Part shown: piece by piece, positions 23,351 through 34,850 of the stretch
How positions within the stretch are numbered: position 1 is the stretch's first letter
How the letters are laid out: the number at the start of each line of letters is the position of its first letter
DNA from: Schistosoma mansoni
Lineage: Eukaryota; Platyhelminthes; Trematoda; Strigeidida; Schistosomatidae
Length of the DNA: 64,000 nucleotides
Direction: 5' to 3'
NCBI RefSeq assembly: GCF_000237925.1
Contig: NC_031496.1
Span: 8,285,711 to 8,349,710, forward strand
Notes under the pieces: model-generated
Databases searched by the model: none
Seen by the model: only the letters and a program-made list of their open reading frames with translations
What the model was told of the DNA's origin: nothing
Position numbers and translations under genes: made by a program

Positions 23351-25880
23351 TTAATTAATTTCCTTAAGTTACGTACTTCAATTCTTCAATCATAGTTAGT
23401 GGTGTTTATGTGGTCAATCTTCAACTAGTGAAGTAAGGATTTAAACCGTCTAGCACGTAATTCGATCTTAGCACCTAGATTTCATCTTCGAGATCTTAGG
23501 TATAGGTCCTAACCTAATTCATGGGCATGGATGATTACTGAATTGTTCCCAATTTCAAGATTTTAACATATCTGGGGGAACGACAGGCTGATGCAACGAA
23601 GCACTCCTTACATAAATATAACTATTATTATTACTCCTCTCAACAGTGAGTGAAGAAAAAATAAAGTTGGGGCTTTATGTAATAATATAAATAATGAGCT
23701 ATTATGGAATAATGATGAAGTACACGTACATGTGATAGGTTTTAAGCTACATCAATCCTTGCCTCAAAAAATTAACCCACTGTTACCAGGTATGATAATC
23801 CACAGCCTCTAACCAGTCACTTCATTTTGCTCACGATTATATGAGTTAGAGATCATACTGAAGTCAACTATGACGAACGTCTTCGTGGTTCATGTGACCC
23901 TAGTGTTCGTAACAGTAGCACGACATAAAGGAAGAGGGTTCCAGTTTAGTGGTTTCAATGTCTGTCATAACCAAAGGATATCTTACTTATCGCAAAAATG
24001 TTTTTAGTTTACTAGAAGTTCCTATCGTCCAGATAGATTACAACTATAGTAAGCTTGCTACGTTAAAGCTTCATAAATATCTATCATCTAATAGTAGTGA
24101 AATTAGTAAATCATTTAATAGACAGTTACAAGTTTTGGTGATTGAAATTGTATTAACGTCACCTTTGTGCTTACTAATAAATGATTTCATAAGTAGGGGG
24201 ACTTTTTTTATTCCTTGCTCAATTTCTATAATATAGGATTATCTCATCTACAACCATCGATTTAAATTTTCTTTGTAAATATCTAGGCAATTAGCTGATG
24301 CGTTATCTTAGTAGTGTGACCCTTCATGAGGTTCTTCACTATCATTCGTTTCTGAACGTAGTTCGTACAATTCTCGTTTCACAAAACATGTCTTTTTAAT
24401 ATGAGGTTGATAATCAGATGAACTGCATGGTCTATTATATCGAATGTTAACGCACCAGACAGTGATACTTAAGGTCGTTCGTTAAATTTTTATTAGTCTT
24501 TATATAACCTCCCATCCTTTGTCTATCATCTTGTTGCTTTCCTCCCTTTGTGTTGGCATGAGGTATGGAAACTTCAACCGACGCACATTCGGCATGGGTC
24601 CTATGTTGATGAAGACTGACTCTAATTCCCTATCAGCCACAGTTAGGTAGTTATGATCAACGAACAGCATAGAATAATTGTGCGTTAGTTCAAGCTGCCA
24701 TACCATATCAGTACGGAAAAACAAAGTTAACAACGATAATTATATAGGCTAAAAATTGGGAATATGGTTCGAGAAGAAAGAATGATAAGGTATGCATAAA
24801 AGAATCCTAGGATTCATGACTCAAAAGAAAATAAAGAGTGAAGGCATCTGCACCACCAATTCTGAGTCACATTATCCAGTACCACCCATTAATTGTAAAA
24901 ACCACTCTGACACCAACCAGGTGTAATAAGAAAGTATACATGATATTTATTAGCTATTCAGAAGTATAATGAAGACTGGATTGTTGAGTGGGTGGAAATA
25001 CTTACCACCTAGTATTTCAATAACTTAAATGTACAAAAATCAAACTGATCTAAATAAAAGCTATAAGATAAGATGTTGTAGTATTTTATAAATATAATTG
25101 TACGATTGAACATAGAATCTTCAGTAAACTGTTGTTGAAAGGTCTAGTCGTATAATAGTTTTCGAAAGTCATACAGTGTGTATATTCATTCAAAAAGGAT
25201 AACGAGGTCACATTTACGTAATTGTGTAATCTAATATTTCGCCCATTTTCTCTGGCATACATTTAGTTAGCAACTTAAGTGATAGGATTCATGAAGTCAT
25301 GAGAAAACCACCAGGTAGGACGCTGTACATAAGTAAACCGAGTCAGACAGTCATGTTTCGTATTTGTAGGAATATACCGTTAACATAAATGACCTACTTA
25401 CTCCTGTTGCCCTTCGTGGAGGTGCATAGACAGCCCATCAGCATTCTCTATCGATAACACAAATGAAATGACATCAAAATATAAGTCTAGACATTCGGAA
25501 CAGTTAAAGTAGTAAAATGTTCAAGATTTGCACGAAAATATAGGTTGAATATATCTGTTCCAGTGTGATTGATTTCGAGTAGCGTTAATTTGGTTCAACA
25601 TCCTACTGTAATTTAGACGGTCTCAGTCGACTAGTTTATATTTCCCTAAATAGCTTAAGCTGACAGCAAATTACCTTGCAGACCGATGTCATCGGTCTCG
25701 TCACTTTTAGCTATTATGTGACGTCTAGTCCGGTTAGGATCACATTATAGCAGTAAACGGCTAGATATGCGTACCTCATGATGTATAAACACTCTCTTCA
25801 TACATATTCTGCTGTCAGGATATTACAGACCATAAGAAAAATTGGACATATACGACCTCAATTCAAATTACTTTTGTCAT
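23351..25880. other. Intergenic DNA, nothing recognised
   Basis: ORFs at 23949-24236 and 24500-24733 have no recognisable motifs. No LINE, SINE or LTR block was matched. Confidence 0.4.
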
Positions 25881-25883
25881 TTT

Positions 25884-26045
25884 TGAGGCGGTGGCCTAGT
25901 GGTTAAACCTTTGGAAGTTTAGTCACGAGTTTATAGGTTTGAACCCTGTCCTACCTGCCTTCGTCTGGGTAACCATGTAGTATCATTAACCCTTAAACCT
26001 AGGATGTCGCTCGTACCGAGACACCTGGTGAATTGGTGGACTTTT
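25884..26045 (+). repeat. tRNA-derived SINE (third family), copy 2
   Basis: A-box GGTGGCCTAGTGG at 25890-25902 and B box GGTTTGAACCC at 25936-25946. The continuation 'gggtaaccatgtagtatcat' matches copy 1 closely. It ends in a short T/A-rich stretch. This is the better-preserved copy of the family. Confidence 0.65.
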
Positions 26046-26782
26046 TTAATAAATTTTGTCATTTCACAACTTAATTACTAATATATTTAAATCAGACAAG
26101 AAAGAATATTTTTATTAGCTTATTTTTTGACAGAGTATTTCCAATAGGAAATTTATCACTTATAAAGCAGACGTAATATTAATTCTGGTCAGTTCCAAGT
26201 AAATTGCATGTATCTTAGGTTGCTATTATGGTTATGTTATGAATTTTCTATGTCCACTGACTTAGTTTGATGACACTGTTTATGGTGCGTCCGAGAGCGG
26301 AAGACAGCCCATGTGTTATTCTAATCCGCTTCCCCAGACTGTCAATCAGAACTCCACCAACACCATTCAAGCGCCTCACAATATTCTTTACCACTAAAAA
26401 TCATTTAAGTCTGTGCATAAAATCCAAGATTATGGAGGACTGCAAATAATAAATCTCAATATAAACAAAACGAAGACATGGATAATAAAATACTGTAACA
26501 GAAGTATGATTAATTTGCTACAATTTATGAAAACTGAAAGGTGCCGTTAACCGTACAAAACCTTATTCAATGAGTGATCGTACCAAGTCCTTTGTATATA
26601 TAAAACTTTAAGCTTTCGTTTTATTGACTCCTTGTGTTCACTCTTTGGAATATATTTTCTCTTGCTTCAAACTCTTGTTTTGATTTCAAAACAGTCGAAC
26701 AAAGTAGTGTATGGAAGGAATACTAGACAACAGAAAAATATAAGGATCAAATAAAAATTGACAACGGGGACATCATGAATAC

Positions 26783-27058
26783 ACTATTGTAATGATCAGA
26801 ACACTGGTTGGGACAATCGAATGCATGTAGGCACAAATTACAGACTATCTCAGTAAATTCTGATAACCATACAATGAACAGTTTATTTGCAAATTAACAA
26901 CCAACTGTCTCAATCTTCACTGTTTTTTTCATTGTTCATGTATTTTCCTACCGATTGCGCTTCATTTCAGTTCTTTCCTCATCAGTCTTCTACCAAAATA
27001 CATTCTACGTCTGACCAACACCATATACTACTTATATGGATATAAGTAGACCACACCA
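26783..27058 (-). repeat. Repeat C, copy 1
   Basis: The reverse complement of this stretch matches 38350-38625 over nearly its whole length, including 'tgaagcgcaatcggtagg' and 'gtagtatatggtgttggtca'. No ORF or known family could be assigned. The two copies are similar enough to be recent relatives. Confidence 0.75.
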
Positions 27059-27363
27059 TGAGTTAGGTATTTAATAAATACACGGTCAAAATATATGTAC
27101 CAGATTTTCAGTGAATTATTTCTGAAGTTGCATTTATTTGGTCCTTTCTAACAATTTAACTCATGAATAATGTATATTTAAGGGTGATTTTCGATAAACC
27201 ATATATTTTAACGATTACTGTATCAAGCGACCGAATCCCCAATTATTCTTCTCTCTATTCGCAAAGGATTGAAATCTCGTTTTCTAGTTGTTAGGAAATA
27301 TTATTGTTATTGACAAGTAAGGAGTAATGTGATACTTGATTTTCGTTCTACATAATTATTGTA

Positions 27364-27440
27364 TCAGAAGAGGGTTTTGGTGGAGATTTTAGTAATTTAA
27401 TCGTTGAATTCATGAGTCAATTGAAGTTAGACCACCATTA
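27364..27440 (-). repeat. Hammerhead SINE tail fragment
   Basis: Matches only the 3' tail of the family, from the terminal 'agaagagggttttggtgg' to 'gaagttagaccaccat' on the plus strand. The ribozyme and promoter parts are missing. This fits a 5'-truncated minus-strand insertion. Confidence 0.7.
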
Positions 27441-28059
27441 TTGTAGTTTGAATATTCACCGTGGGAGCGAACTAAACAGATCTATCATCTTTTTTTGAGA
27501 AAAGTTTTGTTCTTGAACAGGGACAGTTTTTTTCTTATTAACAGGTGATTTATTGTATGATTCTTAGCTCTCAATATAATTAATTTCTTAGTTTGGTCGT
27601 ATCCAGTTTTCTGGGTACCGATTGGATACATCGACCTGGTTAACAACTATTCAGTTATTGTATACTTGAACATTTTATACATATCTTCTTAATTTTTTTT
27701 ATTAGTACGACTTAATTGCTGAGCTACTATGTTCCTGATCATTCGACTCGGTGGGTGGGTAACTGTCATATCAATCGTCCATACAGAAGTTTAATCGAGA
27801 GTTCCAGGAGTTCTGGTCGTTAACAATGACAATGAATTACTTCATTACACTTAATCCATCCAATAAAATGGTTTATTGCTCAATAATTATTCTACATATA
27901 TTTTTTCTAGAGATTTAGCTTTATTTTTATGCGTAACCGTAAAGTAATAAAACGAAACGATCTTTTTATGAAAACCTTCATTTAAATTCATGAATATACT
28001 ATTCGCTGCCAAGTTGCTGTTATTTTTTTCAATCAAAAGGATTATTTTTTATTATTGAG

Positions 28060-28243
28060 ATCATGAATCGATCGGTGTTAGACCACCATTGAAAACCTGG
28101 AAGCACTGGACGGCTGTTTCGTTTTATTACGGGGCTCCTCAGCAGTACTTCCAGGTTTTCGATAGTGGTCTAACATCGATCGATTCATGATCTCAATCAA
28201 AAACGCAACAATCTCCACAACCTCATACTGATAAAATGATTAT
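28060..28243. repeat. Near-perfect fold-back of hammerhead SINE tails
   Basis: A minus-strand unit (28060-28150) meets a plus-strand tail (28143-28243). About 47 bases of each arm are near-perfect complements ('gagatcatgaatcgatcg' against 'cgatcgattcatgatctc'). The ribozyme of the minus unit keeps CTGAGGA, GAAA and GTC, but stem II has lost three of four pairs. The join falls in ribozyme stem I. Confidence 0.8.
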
Positions 28244-28549
28244 ATATTTTGAAAACTTTGTTCAGATATATAAAAGTGACGACTACATAAAGTACAAATA
28301 TCAACTATTTAATCAATTTTGATGTGTCATGAATTAGATCAGTGAAACACTTAAGTACAAGATTGCTATTTGAAAAGTTCATCTAATAAACTTTTAATTA
28401 TTCGAGATTCATTTGTGTTAATAACAACAATGAAGTGCTATATAATAGAAATAAATTAAAATTAACTTTCATACTAACAATAATAAAAGCTAGAGAATAA
28501 TGGAGAATCTATTCTAAGTAGAGTTAGCAAATGTAAATTAATGATGTAC

Positions 28550-28805
28550 AAGATCAGAAGGGTTTTTTTGTGGAGATTTAGTATTTTCATAGTTGAAAGC
28601 GTGAGTCAATTGAAGCTAGACCACCAGGGAAAACCTGGAAGCACTGGACGGCCGTTTCGTCCTATTGTGGGACTCCTCAGCAGTACGCATCCACGATCTC
28701 ACCTCGTGAGATTCGAACGCAGGACCTACCAGTCTCGCGTCGGAGCACTTAACCGATAAACCACTAAGCCAGCATCCGATGGTGTTTATGTCTAACTCCA
28801 ACCAA
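28550..28805 (-). repeat. Hammerhead SINE, well-preserved minus copy
   Basis: A full-length unit reading right to left: tRNA-like head (A-box and B-box region 28690-28800), ribozyme, then the tail to the 'agaagggttt' end at about 28555. It is among the best-preserved copies, and its ribozyme is annotated separately. Confidence 0.85.
28641..28686 (-). ncRNA. Hammerhead ribozyme, all core elements intact
   Basis: On the minus strand: stem I 5' strand GTACTG, CTGAGGA, stem II GTCC/GGAC with a CACAATA loop, GAA, stem III ACGG/CCGT and cleavage triplet GTC, then stem I 3' strand CAGTGC. The only deviation from the family norm is one T-G wobble in stem I. This is the copy most likely to self-cleave if transcribed. 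Confidence 0.88.
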
Positions 28806-30560
28806 TACAAGATCGCTGATAATAACAGGGAATATGAACATAACTAAGACGAAATTTTTAAACAAAGTAATTCAGCTTATGTTCTTCTTAGTATAAGTGG
28901 ATTATCAAGTTTGGTTTTTTCCCTGTTGGATTTAACTGGAATGATTTGAGTTTGAAAAAGACATGAAAATTTTGAAAGTATTATAATTGTTTCAACCTAG
29001 ATATGGAAATCAAAGGTTTAATAGTTAGGATTACAACAACATATTCAATGAATGTGTTGATGGAGTATGCGATTAACTTGAAGAAGTATTTGAAGTTTTT
29101 CAGTAACAACTCTAACGGTTGCGAATATAGGAACATTGACATCTAATTACAATGCACATATCTTATAAAATAATGACAATCATAATTAGAACTTAGCTCA
29201 ATTACTACTCCATATCTAATGTATCATAACGGTATACAACATGTAAGAATATTTGAGAGCTTTTATTCTCCCTGTTGCTTTAATCATCATAGTTCCCAGT
29301 GTAACATAGCATTTCTATTGCTATCAATAACCCTGCTATTTATATTACTTACCAAATAATTTGAGTTAAAATAGAAAAAGATTTTTGTAAATGATGATAG
29401 TACTTGTCAGACATATTCAGTGTTGCAAAAACGTATCTCATATCTCTTTATGCAATTTCAGAATGCCATATACAGTAGTTTTGAAAACTAGATAGTGTTA
29501 CTTTGAATATATTACTGGCTAGACATATTTCCACCACCCACAACTATCTCTTTTGTTTATTTACAGTAATTGATAGGAATACATGATAGTTGTACAATAT
29601 CGTAAATAAATAAACTTAGAAACGTAAACCTTCGAAATTCAACTCAGTAGAGTGAAATTAAATACCTAACACAAGACGTAAACTTCCTGAGTATGATTCC
29701 TGTTGGGCTCGTGGGTACTCATCGGTGCTAAGTCCTATAATGGAACAAAAATCATTAAAGATCGAAAAGCACTGGATACTTGTTCCATCCTAGTATAATA
29801 GCTTCCTGATAATATAAAAAGACATGCGATAGGAACTTTCGCTTTCAGTATCATTAGATTTCAACTTATTAAGGGCACTAATAGTAATGGTGGCAGAGAC
29901 AGATGAATGACCTGATGTGCACTACTCATAGTACTTATTGTTGAAGAATTTCAAGCAAGGATTCACATTTGTCAAAACACTCAATCGATTACATTTAAAT
30001 GTCAGTTGAATACTTAACTCAATTAAGAATCCGTACATTTTATTACTATTCGATCGTTTATTTGTCAAGGAATTAATCCGTGAACAGTATACTTTCAATA
30101 TGAGTAAATTCGAATAACTTTCATTCTAATGAATAGTACTATTTAGCAACAAATCAACTAGAAATTATGCATTAAGATAGATTGTTAAATATTATATGGA
30201 CTTATTTACCTTATAAAATGCTAAATGACAAAAAGTGCATTAAAAGTATAAATTTTCTTCAAATAAACCATTTATTCAAGTGACAAGTTGATTTCAATGA
30301 AGAAAAACAACAATGTTGAATTATTACTATGATCATAAGATGTTAAAGAAGATTTATAGTTCAGGTGGATAATGAGTTTGTACACAAACTCCAAATAGAA
30401 ATTTGTGATGATGATGTCGTTCAGAACAATGATGAAAGATCCACGACTAAACCATCCAGTTAAGAGAAGAAAACTCTACCAAAATACATATGAGAATACT
30501 TTAACAAATATTAACTACAAGTAGTTCAGTTATATAATATACCCTTATGGGTCAGGGTAA
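28806..30560. other. AT-rich intergenic DNA
   Basis: No gene was found. Bases 29715-29810 faintly recall a hammerhead SINE ('gtgctaagtcctataatgga'), but the match is too weak to annotate. Confidence 0.4.
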
Positions 30561-30575
30561 TTTTGCACTAGTTTT

Positions 30576-30762
30576 CAGGAGAACCAGACACCATCCAGAC
30601 TTTCACGCAGCAACCCAAACGGTACAGCTCGATCCCGTTTAACAGGAGAGCCAAACACTGCTCAGACTTAACCCGAGCACTACACCTCAATCCCATAGGA
30701 GAACTAGACACTATATAGACTTCAACGCTACAATCCGAACAGTACAGCTCAATCCTGTGGCG
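30576..30762. repeat. Three-unit imperfect tandem repeat (~53-67 bp)
   Basis: Units begin near 30576, 30643 and 30696, each with 'aggagaaccagac' or a close variant, followed by 'cagactt' and a 'tacagctcgatcc'-like end. The middle unit is about 12 bases shorter. The local GC content is higher than the surroundings. The open frame that crosses it on the minus strand repeats 'RIELYCSDC'-like words, but there is no sign of a real gene. Confidence 0.7.
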
Positions 30763-30982
30763 CAACCACATAGATACCAAGCACTCTGATGGACCAAACT
30801 ACAAGTAGATAATTAACAGTTAATTCAAATTTTTATTCGTTTTAAATATTCCTTGTTCATTAAAAAAATGTAACAATTTAATGAAGAAACTAAACAGAAC
30901 GATATTAGCTAATCAACAAACATAAAGTACTAATTCTAATATGTTACAATTCAAAATAAAATCTAAGTCGTCGTTACCAATC

Positions 30983-31118
30983 TTCATGGTTCAAATCTCG
31001 CGAGGCGGGATCTTGGATGCGCACTGCTGAGGAGTCACATAATAGGATGAAACGGCCGTCCAGTGCTTCCAGGTTTTCCCTGGTGGTCTAGCTTCAATCG
31101 ACTCGTGATTTCAACTAG
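30983..31118 (+). repeat. Hammerhead SINE, 5'-truncated plus copy
   Basis: Starts within the B-box region ('ggttcaaatctcgcgagg') and continues through the ribozyme to the tail. The A-box half is missing, so it would lack its own complete promoter. Confidence 0.8.
31021..31066 (+). ncRNA. Hammerhead ribozyme, core intact, stem II weakened
   Basis: GCACTG/CAGTGC stem I, CTGAGGA, GAA, ACGG/CCGT stem III and GTC are all present. In stem II the first pair is G-T and the fourth is mismatched, leaving two Watson-Crick pairs. Confidence 0.75.
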
Positions 31119-31445
31119 GAAAAATTTTGTATTATCTTTTATAGTAGGTGAAATTCAAAACATTGTCTTTTGTGTATAAGAACTTTCGTCTAAATTAGAG
31201 CGAATAGTTTCATTGATACTAAAACAATCTAACATATAATTATTATTTAACAGATCCATTTATGTGATAAATGCGTAATGTATAACATGAAAATACCAAT
31301 GTTAAAACATTAAATTGAAACCGATAGTTAGTATTCTACCAGATAGGATACTACAGCTTTTAACTATATTCAAGTTTCAATGTATTCAACTACCAATCAT
31401 ATGTACTTTGATAGACAATATACTGTTTTAAAAAATTCATTATAA

Positions 31446-31732
31446 TATCAGAAGGGGTTTTGTGGATATTATAGTAATTTTAATAGTTGAAATCATGAAT
31501 CAATTGAAGCTAGACCATCATGGAAAACCTGGAAGCACTGGACAGCCATTTCGTCTTATTGTGGGACTCCTCAGCAGTATGTATCCACGATCCTGCCTCG
31601 CGAGATTCGAACCCAGTCTCGCGCGCGAGTGCTTAACCCCCAGACCACTGAGCCGGCATCCGACGGCCGTCCAGTGCTTCCAGGTTTTCCATGATGGTTT
31701 AGCTTCAACTGATTCATAATCTCAACTATTAC
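31446..31732. repeat. Fold-back hammerhead SINE
   Basis: A complete minus-strand unit (tail at 31446, head ending near 31660) joins a plus-strand unit that begins in ribozyme stem III ('cggccgtccagtgc', about 31663) and runs to its tail at 31732. The plus part lacks promoter and most of the ribozyme. The arms are complementary over about 70 bases. Confidence 0.8.
31535..31580 (-). ncRNA. Hammerhead ribozyme, core intact
   Basis: CTGAGGA, GAA and GTC are preserved. Stem II is GTCC/AGAC with one mismatch. Stem III is ATGG/CTGT with wobble pairs. Stem I 5' strand is ATACTG, giving wobble or mismatched outer pairs. It is probably weaker than the copy at 28641. Confidence 0.75.
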
Positions 31733-31782
31733 AACTCATTATAATTTATTTGTGTTCAAATTTTTGAATGTGTTTCCACATA

Positions 31783-31869
31783 CCTAAGGCCCAGGACATA
31801 GTGGGTTGGAGAATGGTGGTCGGCCGCCTATGCTCCATTGGGAGTAACAGGCGTAATTAAGTAAATAAG
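31783..31869 (+). mobile_element. 3' end of an RTE-like LINE
   Basis: The segment 'caggacatagtgggttgg...' to 'gggagtaacaggcgtaa', followed by TAAG/TAAA repeats, matches my memory of the 3' end of schistosome RTE (SR2-type) elements, which end in short TAAG-like repeats. Only about 87 bases remain, a typical extreme 5' truncation. It ends about 120 bp from the CFAP96 stop codon. Confidence 0.55.
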
Positions 31870-31924
31870 TTCCACATACCTATCATTAATAATGTATATT
31901 TGTCATAGTTTGACAGAAGGCAAA

Positions 31925-31930
31925 TTTATT
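31925..31930 (-). terminator. Polyadenylation signal of CFAP96
   Basis: AATAAA on the minus strand, about 58 bases after the CFAP96 stop codon. This implies a short 3' untranslated region that stops before the RTE fragment. Confidence 0.6.
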
Positions 31931-31987
31931 AGTAACATACATTTAACATTCAGAAATCACAATTTCGTTTTTCTTGAAAAACATATT

Positions 31988-32920
31988 TCATGAATAAATT
32001 ACAGATTTAACAGTGTCGAAATTCGATGAATTTATAGTTTTATTTACATTTCTTGTTAATATTGAATCAAATCGAGCAGATTTAGGTCCAGATGATGGAA
32101 TAAACACTTTAGCATCTCGATGAGAATGTATTCGTTTATAAGGATCAATATATGGTTCAGATATGTAATTAGGAAATGGATTAAATGTACCAGCTTTGTA
32201 ACCACCTGGTTCTTTACCTGGATTAGATGGTCTAAATGGAATTGTGATTCTTTTCGTTTGTATTGTTGCGGGTTTAAGAGGTCTTTTGATAATACCTTGT
32301 TGTTGTTTATATGGATCTGGACCAAAGTAGTCAATATTTCCACATTGAATGAAGCTTTTACGACCTAGTATTGAATTTTTATGATCTTTAATATTGTTAG
32401 TTTTGTCTATATTATCTAAATATGGTTCTGAAACATAAGCAGGTAATTTTCCAATTGTTACATTAGGATAACTAGATCCAGCACCTTTTTTAGATGGTGA
32501 GGTATAAAAATTTTTTTCATCAGATGATTTAATTGATTTAATAAATTCATTACGAAAATATGAAATCGGTTGTGAAAATGTACCCCAATAACTTCCAGAT
32601 CCAATAAGTTGTTTAGAACCAGAAGGTGGAAGAAATGCTTTAACACCTTCTTTAATTTTTTCTTTCAAACGTTCTTCATGTTTAATTTTTGTCATATCTG
32701 TATAGGATTCACCAATAAATAACCGATTGTATGGAGTAAAATATCCATCATTTAAACCACATTTTGATTTTGTACTAATCCCATATAATTGTTTACCTTT
32801 ACAAGAATCTTCATTGAAAACAAATTTTCCTAGATCAATATATGGATCACCAATTGTAATATAAGACATTTCTCTAAAATAGCCTAAACGATCAAGATCC
32901 GGTTTTGTAGATCCAGTCAT
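31988..32920 (-). CDS. CFAP96: Cilia- and flagella-associated protein 96 (C4orf47 homologue)
   Basis: A 310-residue protein in a single open frame. The human protein is about the same length, and the two align from end to end. Matching blocks in order are DLDRLGYFREMSYITIGDPY (residues 8-27), GYFTPYNRLFIGE, KAFLPPSGSKQLIGSGSYWGTF-like Gly-rich text, KKGAGSSYPNVTIGK, FRPSNPGKEPGGYKAGTFNPFP and FIPSSGPKSARFDSIL near the C-terminus. CFAP96 is a cilium and sperm-flagellum protein associated with microtubules; in flukes it would act in miracidial cilia, flame cells or sperm. The ATG at 32918-32920 is chosen because it matches the family start, although the frame extends six codons upstream to a GTG. 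There is no intron, signal peptide or membrane segment. Confidence 0.88.
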   Translation of the reverse strand: MTGSTKPDLDRLGYFREMSYITIGDPYIDLGKFVFNEDSCKGKQLYGISTKSKCGLNDGYFTPYNRLFIGESYTDMTKIKHEERLKEKIKEGVKAFLPPSGSKQLIGSGSYWGTFSQPISYFRNEFIKSIKSSDEKNFYTSPSKKGAGSSYPNVTIGKLPAYVSEPYLDNIDKTNNIKDHKNSILGRKSFIQCGNIDYFGPDPYKQQQGIIKRPLKPATIQTKRITIPFRPSNPGKEPGGYKAGTFNPFPNYISEPYIDPYKRIHSHRDAKVFIPSSGPKSARFDSILTRNVNKTINSSNFDTVKSVIYS

Positions 32921-32938
32921 ATTGTTTCTTCTTTTCAC

Positions 32939-33390
32939 TGACTACAATAATGATTCTTTAATTTATTAATATAGAATAAATAATAAATGTGTACTAGTAA
33001 TTATATGCATTTGTTTATAGAAAGGCCATAAACTGAGTGAGTAAAATTAACCAGTTGAAATCAACCAATTGATTCATATCTTATTGGTTAGTTTCACTAA
33101 ATAAGAAAAAGTCATATATATATAAAGAGGATCTTGATAATCTACCATCTTTTTGATCTCAGTAAAAACAAACATGTTCCATAAAATACTAACGAACAAC
33201 CAATGGACCATAATGATACAATGTATTGTGGAATGATGTTTAAAGGAAACAATTTAACAAGTAAACTAATGAAACCATTTTAGAAAGTTATTTGTTGAAA
33301 TTAAATTTTTATCATCAATGATCAGTTGCTATAGAAACCGTTAAATTAAAATAAATTTCATTAATATGGCCTGTTTTCTCTTTTTTTTCC
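32939..33390. promoter_or_regulatory. Putative promoter region of CFAP96
   Basis: An AT-rich region upstream of CFAP96. A TATATATA run at about 33114-33124 lies roughly 190 bases before the start codon and could serve as a TATA box on the minus strand. No further element can be supported. Confidence 0.25.
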
Positions 33391-34018
33391 GACCGCTGCT
33401 GCTACCTTGATGTGGTGGTCGGGCTTGCCTATCGTGATGAACCAATCGAGCTATAGTGGCTGAAACAATCGTTCCTCAAGGTCCTACCATGCCAGACAGG
33501 TCGGTTGAAGAGCGGTAATACTAAAAGCAGCAAACCCAAGGTCCGAAGGCGAAGTCGTACTGCCGACTGTACAGAGGTGTGACGGCAGTATAGTGCTTCC
33601 TTCAGACAACCAGCATAACAGCGATGCTGCTTTCCCACAAGGAGGGTGGGGTTAGAAAATGTTGACCCTAAAAATATCACGCATCACCTTACCTCACGGG
33701 TTTCCATCTCCTGCGGTAAGGTCCTTTGAAGAACTGAGCTAACAAGTCAAAAATCCCCCACAAAAAGACCGTGTGTGACCGGTCTCAAGCAGTTGTCCCT
33801 TCGACTCTGCGGTCACGCTCCCAGGTCGTTAAGACCAGCACTAATCCAACTTCTTTTTCAGGTCCCTCAAGAAACACCATTCCACGGTGTGGGCAGCTGG
33901 GATGTGATATTAGCCCTCATACCCGTAACAGCACACGAGACCAAGTTGATCACATTCAAATCCTTCCTATACCTCCTAATAACTCTCTTATCTCCACGAC
34001 TTTCTCTTTTTTTTATAA
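33391..34018 (+). repeat. Repeat B, copy 1 (5'-UTR-like, GC-richer repeat)
   Basis: Begins 'gaccgctgctgctaccttga' and ends in 'ctctttttttt'. It is distinctly GC-richer than its surroundings. A diverged copy in reverse orientation lies at 41195-41722. It resembles my memory of the 5' untranslated region of schistosome RTE elements, but no reverse transcriptase follows. The pyrimidine-rich end 'cacgactttctctttttttt' and the absence of a long frame are against a protein gene. Its class is unresolved. Confidence 0.6.
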
Positions 34019-34488
34019 AGTAGATTATTTCGTAAGTAAACGTAGTATTCAGTCAATTTTAAGTGTGTTTCTTTAATGAAAGAAATAAAATGTTACATAA
34101 TTTGAAGTTCATTTGCTAATGAATATATTTCTAAGGTAACAAAACATTGTTACTTCACTCATGTTGATCTATTGTCATATTTTAAATTCAATTAGATAAA
34201 ACAAAAGATCTTGACACTAATTCAAGACCATGACCATTGGTTCTGCAAACATTGTAATTTTTTCCCGTAAAAGTAATTGATGGAAGCCCAATCGATACTG
34301 TAAAAGTTATGTCCAATTAAAATAAAGATATGTCTATGAATTTTAGAGGCTCAATTAACTCAAAGGAACGTTTACATTTGTTGAAGTATGGTTGACACCG
34401 CTCAAAATGATCTTCATAATTTAACTACTGATCCACACCCTTAACTCGTGGTTGATATGATTAAACAATATAAACAGACAAAATATAT

Positions 34489-34850
34489 TGTAAGCTAAGA
34501 TGGATAGTGGCTAGCAGTGGAATCCAAAACACGCGCTTCGTCCTGTTTGGGACTCGTCAGCTGGATGTACCTGCATCTCAGAGTTGATGTTCACTCTGGG
34601 ACTCGAACCCAGTAACTTTCGCTTCAAACGCCATCGCGTTTTCCAATCAGCTACTGAGTCCTGATAGCCACTTGCTTGTGCAATGGGGCCACTATCCATC
34701 TTAGCTTACAATGCTTGTGAATTAAGGCTATATCAAGGCACTAAGCACAGTATGCACATATGCCAATTAGAGACTGACCAGTTGCAGTCCTAAACATCAA
34801 TGGGAAGATTCAAACAAACAACATCAACTGAATTTAGTCAAAATATATGT
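34489..34850. repeat. Sm-alpha SINE, fold-back copy with hammerhead
   Basis: The outer arms 34490-34511 and 34690-34711 are perfect inverted repeats ('agctaagatggatagtgg'). Between them lies a minus-strand unit with hammerhead and B box (GGGTTCGAGTCCC on the minus strand, 34598-34610). The right arm continues as a plus-strand tail to about 34850 ('aactgaatttagtc'). This is the classical schistosome Sm-alpha family, with a second strand fused on. Confidence 0.8.
34519..34570 (-). ncRNA. Sm-alpha hammerhead ribozyme
   Basis: On the minus strand: ATCCAG, CTGACGA, GTCC-CAAACA-GGAC, GAA, a short stem III region and cleavage triplet GTT, then TTGGAT. All invariant core bases are kept. Relative to the classical schistosome sequence, A15.1 is G (a G-U pair closes stem III) and the cleavage triplet is GUU, which still meets the NUH rule. 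Reduced activity is likely. Confidence 0.75.

Noticed and set aside
26267-26449. 60-codon ORF and its antisense reading (GVGGVLIDSLGKRIR)
   Set aside because: It looks protein-like for about 30 residues only. No family could be named and no splice structure is evident.
29715-29810. Faint hammerhead SINE similarity
   Set aside because: The ribozyme boxes and the tail cannot be aligned beyond a few short words.
32056-32368. ORFs in other frames over CFAP96
   Set aside because: They are shadows of the CFAP96 coding frame, caused by its AT-rich codons.
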